The notes: generated by a model not told the origin, from the letters alone. Positions 1 through 6,529 are shown, counted from the stretch's first letter. The stretch: DNA of 9,341 bases from an uncultured Chitinophagales bacterium (GCA_946886475.1 CAMPIQ010000141.1:1-9341), one strand, 5' to 3'. Program-made: numbers and translations.

Positions 1-73
1 ATTCAAGGGTATAATCGCTTCAGGGAGTAAGTAGGAAACAACTATATCTAAGATAATTAATTTTTATAATTTA

Positions 74-907
74 TTAAATAATCACCCGGGCCATTATTTC
101 CATAAAGCGTGCATACTCTGTTACAAAATCTTTTTCCCGTGGATATTCGCCCTCCAGTTTTTTGATGGTCTGGTCCAGGAAGGATCTGGCCCTGCCTGCC
201 TGTTCCTCATTGAAAAAACAATTCCTGAACTGTGGAGAGGATTCAGGTGATAATGTGAGTGCGTGCTGGTAGTACTTAAATGGCAAAGCCACTCTCGCGG
301 GAATAAAATAGGTGGATTCTTTTCCCACCAGAAAAAAATAGTCTGCATAAAAATTCAGCATCTGCGATAACCTTAGCCTGATCGCTTCATCTGTTTCTGG
401 TTTTGAAGGTTTTTTTCTCCAGGTATTTAAGGAGTCTTCAAACAGGATGGATTTGTCATCATCTTCCCTGATCTTTTTCAGATGCCATACCAGTTGGATC
501 TGTTTGTTTTCAAGCGGCAGGTACTGCATCAGCCGGAGTGTATCGTTTTCAAATTTTTCCCATTTGGTAAAAAAACCATTGAAGCCTTTTCCGCCATTCC
601 TTATCTCAACCGTACTATCACTGCCCAGCAGCCATTTACCAATGGTATTCACACTGTCCGACTGCCGGAATTGCCCGTTGCTGTCAAAACTTACCAGCTT
701 TAACCCATATAGCTTAACAATGGAATCCTGGTATTTTCCATATACCTCACTTTCCGTTCTGGATTTGATACGATGATCGGGATAAAGGATCAGCCATTTT
801 CCGGATAACAATTCCTGATGATCCGGTTCTAACGGGGGTTCATTGCACGCCGGATGTATAAAGCATACTACTGTACAAACCGCAATAATCAAATGTCTCA
901 TAAACAA
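74..907 (-). CDS. Exported, probable lipoprotein of unknown function
   Basis: A 277-residue protein that I do not recognise as a named family. The N-terminus has a short charged start, a hydrophobic stretch (about residues 5-19) and Cys21 followed by Asn-Glu-Pro-Pro. This fits a signal peptide with lipoprotein modification, although the lipobox (His-Pro-Ala-Cys) is weak. Residues about 33-145 contain a 'LSGKW' opening, alternating hydrophobic beta-like strands and a second 'GKW' near residue 90, a pattern loosely like lipocalin-type barrels; this is a guess from pattern. The rest (about 165-277) looks helical and charged. The start could be Met1 or Met3 (901); both keep the signal peptide. 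It is transcribed divergently from prfB across a 122-bp gap and has no partner gene in the window. Likely location is the periplasmic face of a membrane. The reading frame is confident; the function is not. Confidence 0.75.
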   Translation of the reverse strand: MFMRHLIIAVCTVVCFIHPACNEPPLEPDHQELLSGKWLILYPDHRIKSRTESEVYGKYQDSIVKLYGLKLVSFDSNGQFRQSDSVNTIGKWLLGSDSTVEIRNGGKGFNGFFTKWEKFENDTLRLMQYLPLENKQIQLVWHLKKIREDDDKSILFEDSLNTWRKKPSKPETDEAIRLRLSQMLNFYADYFFLVGKESTYFIPARVALPFKYYQHALTLSPESSPQFRNCFFNEEQAGRARSFLDQTIKKLEGEYPREKDFVTEYARFMEIMARVII

Positions 908-935
908 ATTAAAAAAATAAATTCCCCGAACGGCG

Positions 936-966
936 GCAATATAAGGTCTGCCGAAAAAAAATACAA
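936..966 (-). promoter_or_regulatory. Possible promoter for the minus-strand lipoprotein gene
   Basis: On the minus strand, a TTG (964-966) is followed after 20 bases by TATATTGC (936-943), an imperfect match to the Bacteroidota -33/-7 arrangement (TTTG, then TAnnTTTG). It lies about 30 bases upstream of the start at 907. The match is incomplete, so this is only a candidate. Confidence 0.25.
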
Positions 967-1013
967 CCTTCAGGCAAACTTTAATACCTAAAGGTGCAAG
1001 TACAAACTTCTCT

Positions 1014-1021
1014 TATCTTTG
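1014..1021 (+). promoter_or_regulatory. Bacteroidota -7 box just upstream of prfB
   Basis: TATCTTTG matches the TAnnTTTG consensus exactly. It ends only 8 bases before the prfB ATG at 1030, so transcription would begin a few bases before the start codon and give an almost leaderless mRNA. I see no TTTG or TTG at the expected -33 distance. Confidence 0.5.
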
Positions 1022-1029
1022 CGCCCACT

Positions 1030-2119
1030 ATGACACAGGAACAATTGAAAGATATGAGGTCGCGCCTGGCGGGACTGAGGAGGTTTCTTTGACGTCGCTA
1101 ACAGGACAGAAAAGATAAACCAGGATAAACAACTCTCTCTTGCCCAGGGATTCTGGGATGATAATGCAAGGGCAACTTCCATTCTGAAGGAGATCAAATT
1201 AAACGAGTACTGGACCAGCCTTTATGATGAGGTAAGTGCAGCTGTTGAAGACTTTGCTGTGCTTTTTGAATTCTGGAAGGAAGGAGAAGGAACGGAGGAA
1301 GATGTAAAGGCGGCCTATGTAAAAGCATTACAGGCTATTGAAGAAGCTGAATTTAAAAGCACACTCAATCAGCCTGAGGATGAATTGCCCGCCGTATTGC
1401 AGGTAAACTCCGGAGCTGGTGGCACAGAGAGTCAGGACTGGGCGGAAATGCTGGCCAGGATGTACCGTATGTATGGTGAAAAGCAGGGTTGGAGTGTTAC
1501 CATTCTCGACTGGGTAGATGGTGATGGTGCCGGCATTAAAACCTGTACCTATCAGTTTGATGGTCCCTTTGCTTATGGTTTTCTCAAAGCAGAAAGTGGC
1601 GTTCACCGTTTAGTGAGGATTTCTCCATTTGATTCAAATGCACGCAGGCATACTTCCTTCGCATCCATATTTGTTTATCCACTGGTAGATGATACCATTA
1701 ATATTGAGATCAAAGACAGCGAAGTAAAAATGGAAACGGCGAGAAGCGGAGGAGCCGGCGGACAGAATGTAAATAAAGTGGAGACCAAGGTTTTCCTTAC
1801 CCATATTCCAACCGGCATTACGGTGGTTTGTCAGACAGAAAGGTCGCAGATCGGCAATCGGGAAAAAGCCATGCAGATGTTGAAAAGCCGTTTGTATGAA
1901 GAGGAGCTACGCAAGCGCGAAGCCCTGAAGAATGCCACCAATTCTACCAAGAAGAAAATTGAATGGGGCAGCCAGATCCGTTCTTATGTTTTTCATCCTT
2001 ACAAAATGATCAAGGACCATCGTACTGATTTTGAAGTAGGCAATGTGGGTCCGGTGATGGATGGAGAATTGGATGGATTTATAAAAGCCTATCTGATGAG
2101 CGAAAAGGAAGAAGGGTAA
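1030..2119 (+). CDS. prfB: Peptide chain release factor 2 (RF2), with programmed +1 frameshift
   Basis: RF2 recognises UGA and UAA stop codons in the ribosome and triggers release of the finished protein. The gene is in two frames: 1030-1089 encodes 20 residues and runs into an in-frame TGA at 1090-1092; slipping forward one base continues at GAC 1091-1093 and reads to the TAA at 2117-2119. The joined product is 362 residues, against 365 in E. coli. The RF2 stop-codon-reading tripeptide Ser-Pro-Phe is at residues 198-200, inside the conserved 'VHRLVR..PFDS..RRHTSF' stretch. The catalytic Gly-Gly-Gln is at 243-245, inside '[14 protein letters not shown]'. SPF rather than an RF1-type PxT identifies RF2. 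The ATG at 1030 is chosen because it gives the expected short pre-shift peptide and follows a promoter-like box. A call starting at GTG 1259 would lose the N-terminal coiled-coil domain. pruA follows after 67 bases with no terminator between them. Confidence 0.96.
1078..1093 (+). promoter_or_regulatory. RF2 programmed +1 frameshift site
   Basis: AGGAGG (1078-1083), a three-base spacer TTT, then CTT TGA C (1087-1093). This is the same layout as the E. coli prfB site: an internal Shine-Dalgarno-like sequence three bases before CUU-UGA-C. When RF2 is scarce, slow termination at UGA lets the peptidyl-tRNA slip from CUU to UUU, so synthesis of full-length RF2 is self-regulated. The mechanism is known from other bacteria; here the sequence alone supports it. 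Confidence 0.95.
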
Positions 2120-2186
2120 AGATAAAATTACCAGATGCACATTAAGAATTAACGCGAAAGAATAGTTGATCTTTAAAAAATAAAAA

Positions 2187-3830
2187 ATGAACCTCGGATA
2201 TTTCTCATACCCCATGCCGGCAAACGAACCAGTGTATTCATATGAACCGGGATCGGCAGAAAGGCAGGCGTTGAAAAAAACATTGAAGGAACTGAAATCT
2301 GCAGAGGCGGATATTCCTATGTACATAGGAAGTGAAGAAGTAAGGACCGGTAAAAAGCAGGCGATTCATCCTCCGCATGAAATTTCGGCAACCCTCGGAT
2401 ATTTTCATGCAGGCGATGAATCGCATGTTAAGAAAGCCATTGAAGCAGCCCTGTCTGCAAGAGAAGCCTGGGCGGATATGAGCTGGGAGAACCGGGCAAA
2501 TATTTTTCTTAGGGCTGCTGATCTGATCTCTGCCAAATACAGGTATCATATGAATGGTACCACCATGCTTGGCCAGAGTAAATCTGTATACCAGGCGGAA
2601 ATAGACAGTGCCTGTGAACTGATAGATTTTTTAAGATTCAATGTGCATTTCCTGAGTGAGATCTATAAGCAGCAACCGGTAAGTGCACCAGGTATGCACA
2701 ACCGCATGGAATATCGTGCGCTCGAAGGGTTTGTACTGGCGGTAACGCCATTTAATTTTACGGCCATTGGAGGAAATCTTCCCACTTCAGCAGCCATGTG
2801 TGGCAATGTGGTTGTATGGAAGCCGGCAAATACACAGATCTATTCGGCCCAGATGTTCATGCGGATCTTAAAAGAAGCCGGGTTGCCCGATGGTGTCATC
2901 AACCTTATTTATGTTGACGGACCCACTATTGGAAAAGTTTGCTTTGCACACAGGGAGTTTGCAGGCGTTCATTTTACCGGATCAACAGGTGTTTTCAATA
3001 ATATGTGGAAGACCATTGGTGAGAACGTGGCAGGTTATAGATCCTATCCGCGTATTGTAGGTGAAACAGGAGGAAAGGATTTTGTAATTGCCCACCGTAC
3101 TGCTAACGCGCAGGTGGTTGCAACGGCCTTACTTCGTGGTGCATTTGAATTTCAGGGTCAGAAATGTTCTGCCGCATCAAGAGCCTATATTCCGTCCAAT
3201 ATTGCAGAGGAAGTGAAACAGCTGTTGGTAGATGGCATCAATGATTTCAGCATGGGCACTGTTGAAGACTTCGGAAATTTCATTAATGCGGTTATAGATG
3301 AAAAGAGCTTCAACAATATTGCAAAATATATTGATGGAGCAAAGAATGATCCCAATGCAAGAATACTGGCAGGTGGTGATTATGATAAATCAAAAGGATA
3401 TTTTGTAAGGCCAACTGTAATTGAAGCCCTGGATCCAAAGTACGTAACCATGTGTGAAGAGATCTTTGGACCAGTGCTTACCATACATGTGTATGATGAA
3501 AATAAATTTGAAGAAACCCTTCACCTGGTAGATCAGACCTCTCCTTATGCACTGACAGGTTCAGTAATTGCACAGGACAGGTATGCAGTGGAACTGGCAA
3601 CGGATAAATTAAGGAATGCTGCAGGTAATTTTTATATTAATGATAAACCAACCGGTGCTGTTGTTGGGCAACAGCCATTCGGTGGGGCCAGGGCCAGCGG
3701 AACAAATGATAAAGCAGGATCCCAGTTGAATCTATACCGGTGGCTGAGTGCAAGAACAATAAAAGAAACTTTTGTACCGGCAACTGATTACCGGTATCCT
3801 TTCTTAAGAGGAGAGAGTGAAGGTATTTAA
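2187..3830 (+). CDS. pruA: L-glutamate gamma-semialdehyde dehydrogenase (1-pyrroline-5-carboxylate dehydrogenase)
   Basis: Cytosolic aldehyde dehydrogenase that oxidises glutamate semialdehyde (in equilibrium with pyrroline-5-carboxylate) to glutamate with NAD+, the second step of proline catabolism. The 547 residues match the long stand-alone P5CDH type (mammalian ALDH4A1-like) rather than the PutA fusion. Visible landmarks are 'VTPFNF' near 186-191 at the start of the cofactor-binding fold, 'FTGSTGVF' at 263-270 (nucleotide-binding turn), catalytic Glu293 in 'GETGGKDF', and catalytic Cys327 in 'GQKCSAAS'. The Glu-to-Cys spacing of 34 is typical of the superfamily. 'EEIFGPVL' and 'PFGGARASGTNDKAG' are the usual C-terminal motifs. 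The ATG at 2187 follows an A-rich stretch with no Shine-Dalgarno. No obvious promoter lies in the 67-bp gap after prfB, so read-through from prfB is possible. No proline dehydrogenase gene is in the window. Confidence 0.95.
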   Translation: MNLGYFSYPMPANEPVYSYEPGSAERQALKKTLKELKSAEADIPMYIGSEEVRTGKKQAIHPPHEISATLGYFHAGDESHVKKAIEAALSAREAWADMSWENRANIFLRAADLISAKYRYHMNGTTMLGQSKSVYQAEIDSACELIDFLRFNVHFLSEIYKQQPVSAPGMHNRMEYRALEGFVLAVTPFNFTAIGGNLPTSAAMCGNVVVWKPANTQIYSAQMFMRILKEAGLPDGVINLIYVDGPTIGKVCFAHREFAGVHFTGSTGVFNNMWKTIGENVAGYRSYPRIVGETGGKDFVIAHRTANAQVVATALLRGAFEFQGQKCSAASRAYIPSNIAEEVKQLLVDGINDFSMGTVEDFGNFINAVIDEKSFNNIAKYIDGAKNDPNARILAGGDYDKSKGYFVRPTVIEALDPKYVTMCEEIFGPVLTIHVYDENKFEETLHLVDQTSPYALTGSVIAQDRYAVELATDKLRNAAGNFYINDKPTGAVVGQQPFGGARASGTNDKAGSQLNLYRWLSARTIKETFVPATDYRYPFLRGESEGI

Positions 3831-3954
3831 CCTGGCAGGAAGACATGTATGTTTTATTGTGAGATTCCAACCGTTGTTGAAGAGGTGAAATGAAGTAATC
3901 AAAACAAATCATTCAGTACAGCTATATAGTAGTAATTATAATTTTGATCTTTTT

Positions 3955-3985
3955 AAAAAGCTGCTTTGCAATAGCAGCTTTTTTT
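3955..3985 (+). terminator. Rho-independent terminator after pruA
   Basis: A perfect 11-bp stem, AAAAAGCTGCT (3955-3965) pairing with AGCAGCTTTTT (3973-3983), with a 7-base loop and a run of seven T (3979-3985). It lies 124 bases after the pruA stop and closes the prfB-pruA transcription unit. Because of the A-run on the 5' arm it could also work in the other direction. Confidence 0.9.
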
Positions 3986-4089
3986 AGTAAATCTTCTTAG
4001 TAATTCTACAATTCAATAGTTATCATTAACCGTTTAACGCTAATAATTTACAATTCACACTTCAAAATGTATAATTGATTGCAAATCAC

Positions 4090-4119
4090 TTTGAATTGTC
4101 AGGCTCGCTTATATCTTTG
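4090..4119 (+). promoter_or_regulatory. Bacteroidota promoter for the first outer-membrane protein gene
   Basis: TTTG (4090-4093), an 18-base spacer, then TATCTTTG (4112-4119), an exact TAnnTTTG. Both boxes match the consensus used by the Bacteroidota housekeeping sigma factor. A start site near 4124 would give a leader of about 20 bases before the ATG at 4145. This is the best promoter in the window. Confidence 0.75.
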
Positions 4120-4144
4120 CCCTCATATTTAAAAACTAATAAGT

Positions 4145-4690
4145 ATGAGAAAAATTTCATTATTGCTTGCATTATTTGCAGCAAGTTTTGCAGTAAAAGC
4201 CCAGGACAACACAAGAAGCAATGCTATCAAATTGAATCCTTTGTCGCTTGCTTTTTTAACTGGTAACGTATCATATGAAAGAGCCGTTAGCGCAAATTCA
4301 TCGTTCCAGTTAGGTGTATTTTATTCTGGCGTAAGTTTCAGTGAGATCAAATATTCCGGATTGGGAATTACTCCGGAATTCCGTTTTTATTTTGGTGGTG
4401 CCAAACAAGCTTTAAATGGAGTATACGCTGCTCCGTTTGCACGATACCAGAATTTCAGCATCACTGATAAAACAGATGATTCTGAAACTTCATTTTCTAC
4501 AATTGGTGGCGGTGCCACAATTGGCTGGCAGAAAATGTGGAATAGCGGCTTTGTACTTGACATCTTCGCAGGTCCGTCTTTCAACTCTGCAAAATTCAAA
4601 AATGATGGTGATGATGATGCCTTTGATGTAAACAGCAGTTTCTCCGGTTTTGGCGTGAGAACTGGTCTTACTTTAGGCTTCGGATTCTAA
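4145..4690 (+). CDS. DUF3575-like outer-membrane beta-barrel protein
   Basis: 181 residues with a clear signal peptide: Arg2-Lys3, a hydrophobic core and probable cleavage after Val-Lys-Ala19 before Gln20. The mature protein opens with 'NAIKLNPLSL' and continues as alternating amphipathic strands ('NVSYERAV', 'GLGITPEFRFYF', 'GVYAAPFARYQNF', 'IGWQKMWNSGFVLDIFAGP') and ends in 'GLTLGFGF', with the C-terminal Phe typical of outer-membrane barrels. The 'KLNPL..F.GN.SYERA' opening and the 'GWQ..W..GF..D...GP' core are what I recognise from DUF3575-type Bacteroidota proteins. The biological role is not known. The acidic loop at about 154-163 (Asn-Asp-Gly-Asp-Asp-Asp) could face outward and bind a cation; that is inference. 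It shares the 'KISL' signal-peptide opening with the next two genes but is not closely similar to them in the mature part. It has its own promoter and its own terminator. Confidence 0.85.
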   Translation: MRKISLLLALFAASFAVKAQDNTRSNAIKLNPLSLAFLTGNVSYERAVSANSSFQLGVFYSGVSFSEIKYSGLGITPEFRFYFGGAKQALNGVYAAPFARYQNFSITDKTDDSETSFSTIGGGATIGWQKMWNSGFVLDIFAGPSFNSAKFKNDGDDDAFDVNSSFSGFGVRTGLTLGFGF

Positions 4691-4710
4691 GTTCATTTCA
4701 ACATTTTTTT

Positions 4711-4737
4711 GAAGGGCCGCATTTTGCGGCCTTTTTT
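4711..4737 (+). terminator. Terminator after the DUF3575-like gene
   Basis: GGCCGCA (4715-4721), a TTT loop, then TGCGGCC (4725-4731) and six T (4732-4737). Flanking bases extend the stem with a G-T and two A-T pairs. It begins 21 bases after the stop codon. The core is repeated almost exactly after the next gene. Confidence 0.9.
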
Positions 4738-4788
4738 CATTTTGGCAATTGCGGCCTCCTTTTTGTATTTATTGGTGAAAAATAACTT

Positions 4789-5388
4789 ATGAAAAAGATC
4801 AGTTTAATGATTTGTGCTCTTTTTGTAACAGCTGCTGTTTTTGCGCAGGGAGCAAAATTTGGATTGAAGGGTGGGCTTAATGTTTCCACGTTAACGAACA
4901 ACGAAGGAAGTGAAATGGGTTCCCGCCTGGGTTTACATGCCGGTGTTCTTGCGCATATTCATTTAGGTCCTCAACTGGCACTCCAGCCGGAATTGGTTTA
5001 TTCAAGCCAGGGCGCCAAATATACCGTTAGTGATGGTGAGCATTCTCTTGGATTGAATTATTTGAACTTGCCTCTTCAGTTGCAATACATGTTCGATAAT
5101 GGTTTTCGTATCCAGACTGGCCCTCAGGTTGGCTTTCTTGTAAATGTAAATGATAAGCGTGAAGGGACAGAAACGGGATTTTTTACCTCAGATGACTTTA
5201 AATCTGTGGATTTTTCCTGGAGTGCAGGGCTTGGCTATCTAACCTATTCCGGACTGGGTGTTGATGCCCGTTATAATTTTGGGTTAAATAATATTAATGA
5301 CGCCGGAAGTGCGGTTAGGCGTAATAATGTGTTTCAGGTTGGTTTATTTTATATGCTGGACAATGCACATAAAGCAAAGTCGCGTTAA
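4789..5388 (+). CDS. Porin-family outer-membrane beta-barrel protein (first paralog)
   Basis: 199 residues. The signal peptide (Lys2-Lys3, hydrophobic core) is probably cleaved after Val-Phe-Ala19 before Gln20. The mature part matches the small Bacteroidota outer-membrane beta-barrel family (Pfam OMP_b-brl_2 type): 'FGLKGGLNVS' at the first strand, 'LALQPELVYSSQGAK', 'LNYLNLPLQLQYMF', 'TGPQVGFLV', 'SAGLGYL' and 'ARYNFGLNNI'. Members are usually 8-stranded barrels; most have no assigned substrate, so 'porin' is a family label, not a demonstrated function. The protein ends with a basic tail ('NAHKAKSR') beyond the last strand, unlike the usual aromatic C-terminus. It is a close architectural paralog of the gene at 5474: the first 17 bases of the two genes are identical. 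It lies 98 bases after the previous stop, past a terminator, and I see no clear promoter. Confidence 0.88.
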   Translation: MKKISLMICALFVTAAVFAQGAKFGLKGGLNVSTLTNNEGSEMGSRLGLHAGVLAHIHLGPQLALQPELVYSSQGAKYTVSDGEHSLGLNYLNLPLQLQYMFDNGFRIQTGPQVGFLVNVNDKREGTETGFFTSDDFKSVDFSWSAGLGYLTYSGLGVDARYNFGLNNINDAGSAVRRNNVFQVGLFYMLDNAHKAKSR

Positions 5389-5417
5389 CCGTTGATTATC
5401 ATTTCCAAAAAATTAAA

Positions 5418-5439
5418 GTGCCGCATTTTGCGGCCTTTT
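5418..5439 (+). terminator. Terminator after the first porin-family gene
   Basis: GCCGCA (5420-5425), a TTT loop, TGCGGC (5429-5434), then C and four T (5436-5439). The 19 bases 5421-5439 are identical to 4717-4735 in the preceding terminator. One mismatch (T5419 against C5435) interrupts the stem base, and the T-run is shorter, so it may be weaker than its partner. Confidence 0.8.
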
Positions 5440-5473
5440 ATTTGTTATTACCTCCCCAAACAAAAGTTAACGT

Positions 5474-6142
5474 ATGAAAAAGATCAGTTTGTTTGCATTA
5501 GCAGTATCCATGAGCCTGGCCATGTTTGCACAAGAAAATGTGAACCGGAGCCCGATGCCGGTGAAGACCTATTTCGGAATTAAGGGAGGTGTGAACCTGG
5601 CGAAACTAAGGCCAAGTGATTATGCAGCCAATGAACCCAGTACAAATCTTAAAACATCTGCACACGCAGGATTCCTGGTTCGTATTCCTTTGAGCACTAA
5701 TGGTGGTTTTGCAGTTCAGCCGGAATTGTTGTACAACCGTCAGGGAAGTAAAATGAAAACTACAACTACAGTTGGTACCGTTACTACAACAAACACCTAT
5801 GAGCAGGACCTCGGATACGTTTCTGTTCCGGTGATGTTGCAATGGAAGAGCGCAGGTGGTTTCTATCTCGAAACTGGTCCGCAGGCTGGATTTTTAATTG
5901 CAGCCCAGCAGGAAGGTCCCGGTACTGACAGCGAAACAGAAAACAAAGATGAGATGGAAAAATTTGATTTTTCCTGGGGTGCCGGTTTAGGTTATATGTC
6001 ACGTATGGGTCTTGGACTTGGTGCACGTTATAATCATGGCTTCACTAATGTAATGGAAGAAACATCTACAAGCGGTGATGCCCGGTTAAGAAATTCAGTT
6101 GTACAAATTGGATTGACCTGGTTGATCGGAGCGAACAAGTAA
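5474..6142 (+). CDS. Porin-family outer-membrane beta-barrel protein (second paralog)
   Basis: 222 residues. The signal peptide is probably cleaved after Met-Phe-Ala19 before Gln20. It carries the same barrel signature as the gene at 4789: 'FGIKGGVNLAKL', 'FAVQPELLYNRQGSK', 'LGYVSVPVMLQW', 'TGPQAGFLI', 'FSWGAGLGYMS' and 'ARYNHGFTNV', ending 'VVQIGLTWLIGANK'. It is longer than its neighbour, mainly through inserted loops: one near residues 40-58, a Thr-rich stretch around residues 96-108 (after 'QGSKMK'), and an acidic loop around 150-162. In an eight-stranded barrel these would be expected to be surface loops, which is where such paralogs usually diverge. No specific ligand can be inferred. 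It starts 85 bases after the previous stop, past a hairpin terminator, without a recognisable promoter; some read-through from the upstream genes is plausible. Confidence 0.88.
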   Translation: MKKISLFALAVSMSLAMFAQENVNRSPMPVKTYFGIKGGVNLAKLRPSDYAANEPSTNLKTSAHAGFLVRIPLSTNGGFAVQPELLYNRQGSKMKTTTTVGTVTTTNTYEQDLGYVSVPVMLQWKSAGGFYLETGPQAGFLIAAQQEGPGTDSETENKDEMEKFDFSWGAGLGYMSRMGLGLGARYNHGFTNVMEETSTSGDARLRNSVVQIGLTWLIGANK

Positions 6143-6163
6143 TTTTAAAATTCTTCATTTAAT

Positions 6164-6192
6164 GGCCGGTTCAGATTGGACCGGCTTTTTTT
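6164..6192 (+). terminator. Terminator after the second porin-family gene
   Basis: GCCGGTTC (6165-6172) pairs with GGACCGGC (6178-6185), with one G-T pair and a 5-base loop, followed by seven T (6186-6192). It begins 22 bases after the stop. Its sequence is unrelated to the two upstream terminators. Confidence 0.9.
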
Positions 6193-6321
6193 ATGTGTGG
6201 CAGGGTTGGATACCTTGGTGAAATGGGCCTTGTCATAAACATCAGGTATAATCATGGCTTACAAATATCATCAAGCCAACAACATCAAACTCTGATACTA
6301 AAATGTATAATTCCGTTGTGA
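6193..6321 (+). pseudogene. Decayed 3' fragment of another porin-family paralog
   Basis: Directly after the terminator T-run, the frame beginning at 6193 reads 42 residues to TGA 6319-6321. Its first part contains 'GYLGEMGLVINIRYNHG'; the intact gene upstream has 'GYMSRMGLGLGARYNHG' near its C-terminus. Ten of these 17 positions are identical, and a 14-base DNA block, TATAATCATGGCTT, is shared exactly (6247-6260 and 6029-6042). This is the penultimate-strand signature of the barrel family. Similarity fades after 'RYNHG', and nothing upstream remains: there is no signal peptide or first strand. I read it as the remnant of a fourth tandem gene or of a partial duplication. A functional 42-residue protein is unlikely because the fragment lacks the export signal its relatives need. 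Confidence 0.65.
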
Positions 6322-6529
6322 AGTTTGAATTATCCTATCTTTTAGGAAATTAAATTAAAATGAAGCCAGCGGCATTTAGCGGATAGCTTTCTTTACAAAC
6401 TAATGGAGTAAAAGTTTAATCAGGAATGCAAAACAGAAAAACTAGTATCAACTGCAGGCCCTTGGCCAATAGCCATTGGACTTTTCTCCTCCTTTAACCT
6501 CTTAGTCTTACTTTTATAAAAATTTCTCC
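6322..6529. other. Intergenic region upstream of pyrR
   Basis: About 210 bases without a gene beyond the paralog remnant. TTG (6316-6318), a 17-base spacer and TATCTTTT (6336-6343) make a one-mismatch promoter candidate; TACTTTTA (6509-6516) is a second one-mismatch -7 box, close to the pyrR start. A small inverted repeat, CCAAT-AGCC-ATTGG (6466-6479), is followed by TTTT, too weak to call an attenuator. I see no convincing PyrR RNA-binding element. Confidence 0.4.

Larger units (their letters stand above)
3831..4144. other. Intergenic region between pruA and the outer-membrane protein cluster
   Basis: 314 bases without a convincing gene. It contains the pruA terminator (3955-3985), then an AT-rich stretch with three 8-9 base ACAATTCA(A) words (4008, 4050 and, inverted, 4091), and finally a good Bacteroidota promoter (4090-4119). 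A short ATG-initiated frame beginning at 4075 runs out of frame through the promoter and into the next gene and is not credible. Confidence 0.7.

Noticed and set aside
1..73. Terminator or gene end downstream of the minus-strand lipoprotein gene
   Set aside because: The stretch is AT-rich but I could not find a stable stem with a T-run, nor a coding frame.
447..776. 109-codon frame on the plus strand opposite the lipoprotein gene
   Set aside because: Composition is Ser/Leu/Phe-rich antisense shadow; the minus-strand frame has a signal peptide and covers the whole region.
1259..2119. prfB beginning at GTG 1259 as a 286-residue gene
   Set aside because: The upstream sequence 1030-1258 encodes the missing RF2 N-terminus once the +1 shift is read, so this is only the downstream part of the gene.
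1907..2326. 139-codon minus-strand frame across the prfB-pruA junction
   Set aside because: It overlaps the conserved C-terminus of RF2 and the start of pruA; no recognisable domain.
6300..6312. 13-base word AAAATGTATAATT shared with 4064-4076
   Set aside because: An AT-rich 13-mer match is expected about once by chance in a window this size; one copy falls in the decayed gene fragment.
6466..6484. Small hairpin followed by TTTT ahead of pyrR as a PyrR-controlled attenuator
   Set aside because: Only five paired bases and four T, no alternative antiterminator pairing and no recognisable PyrR-binding loop.
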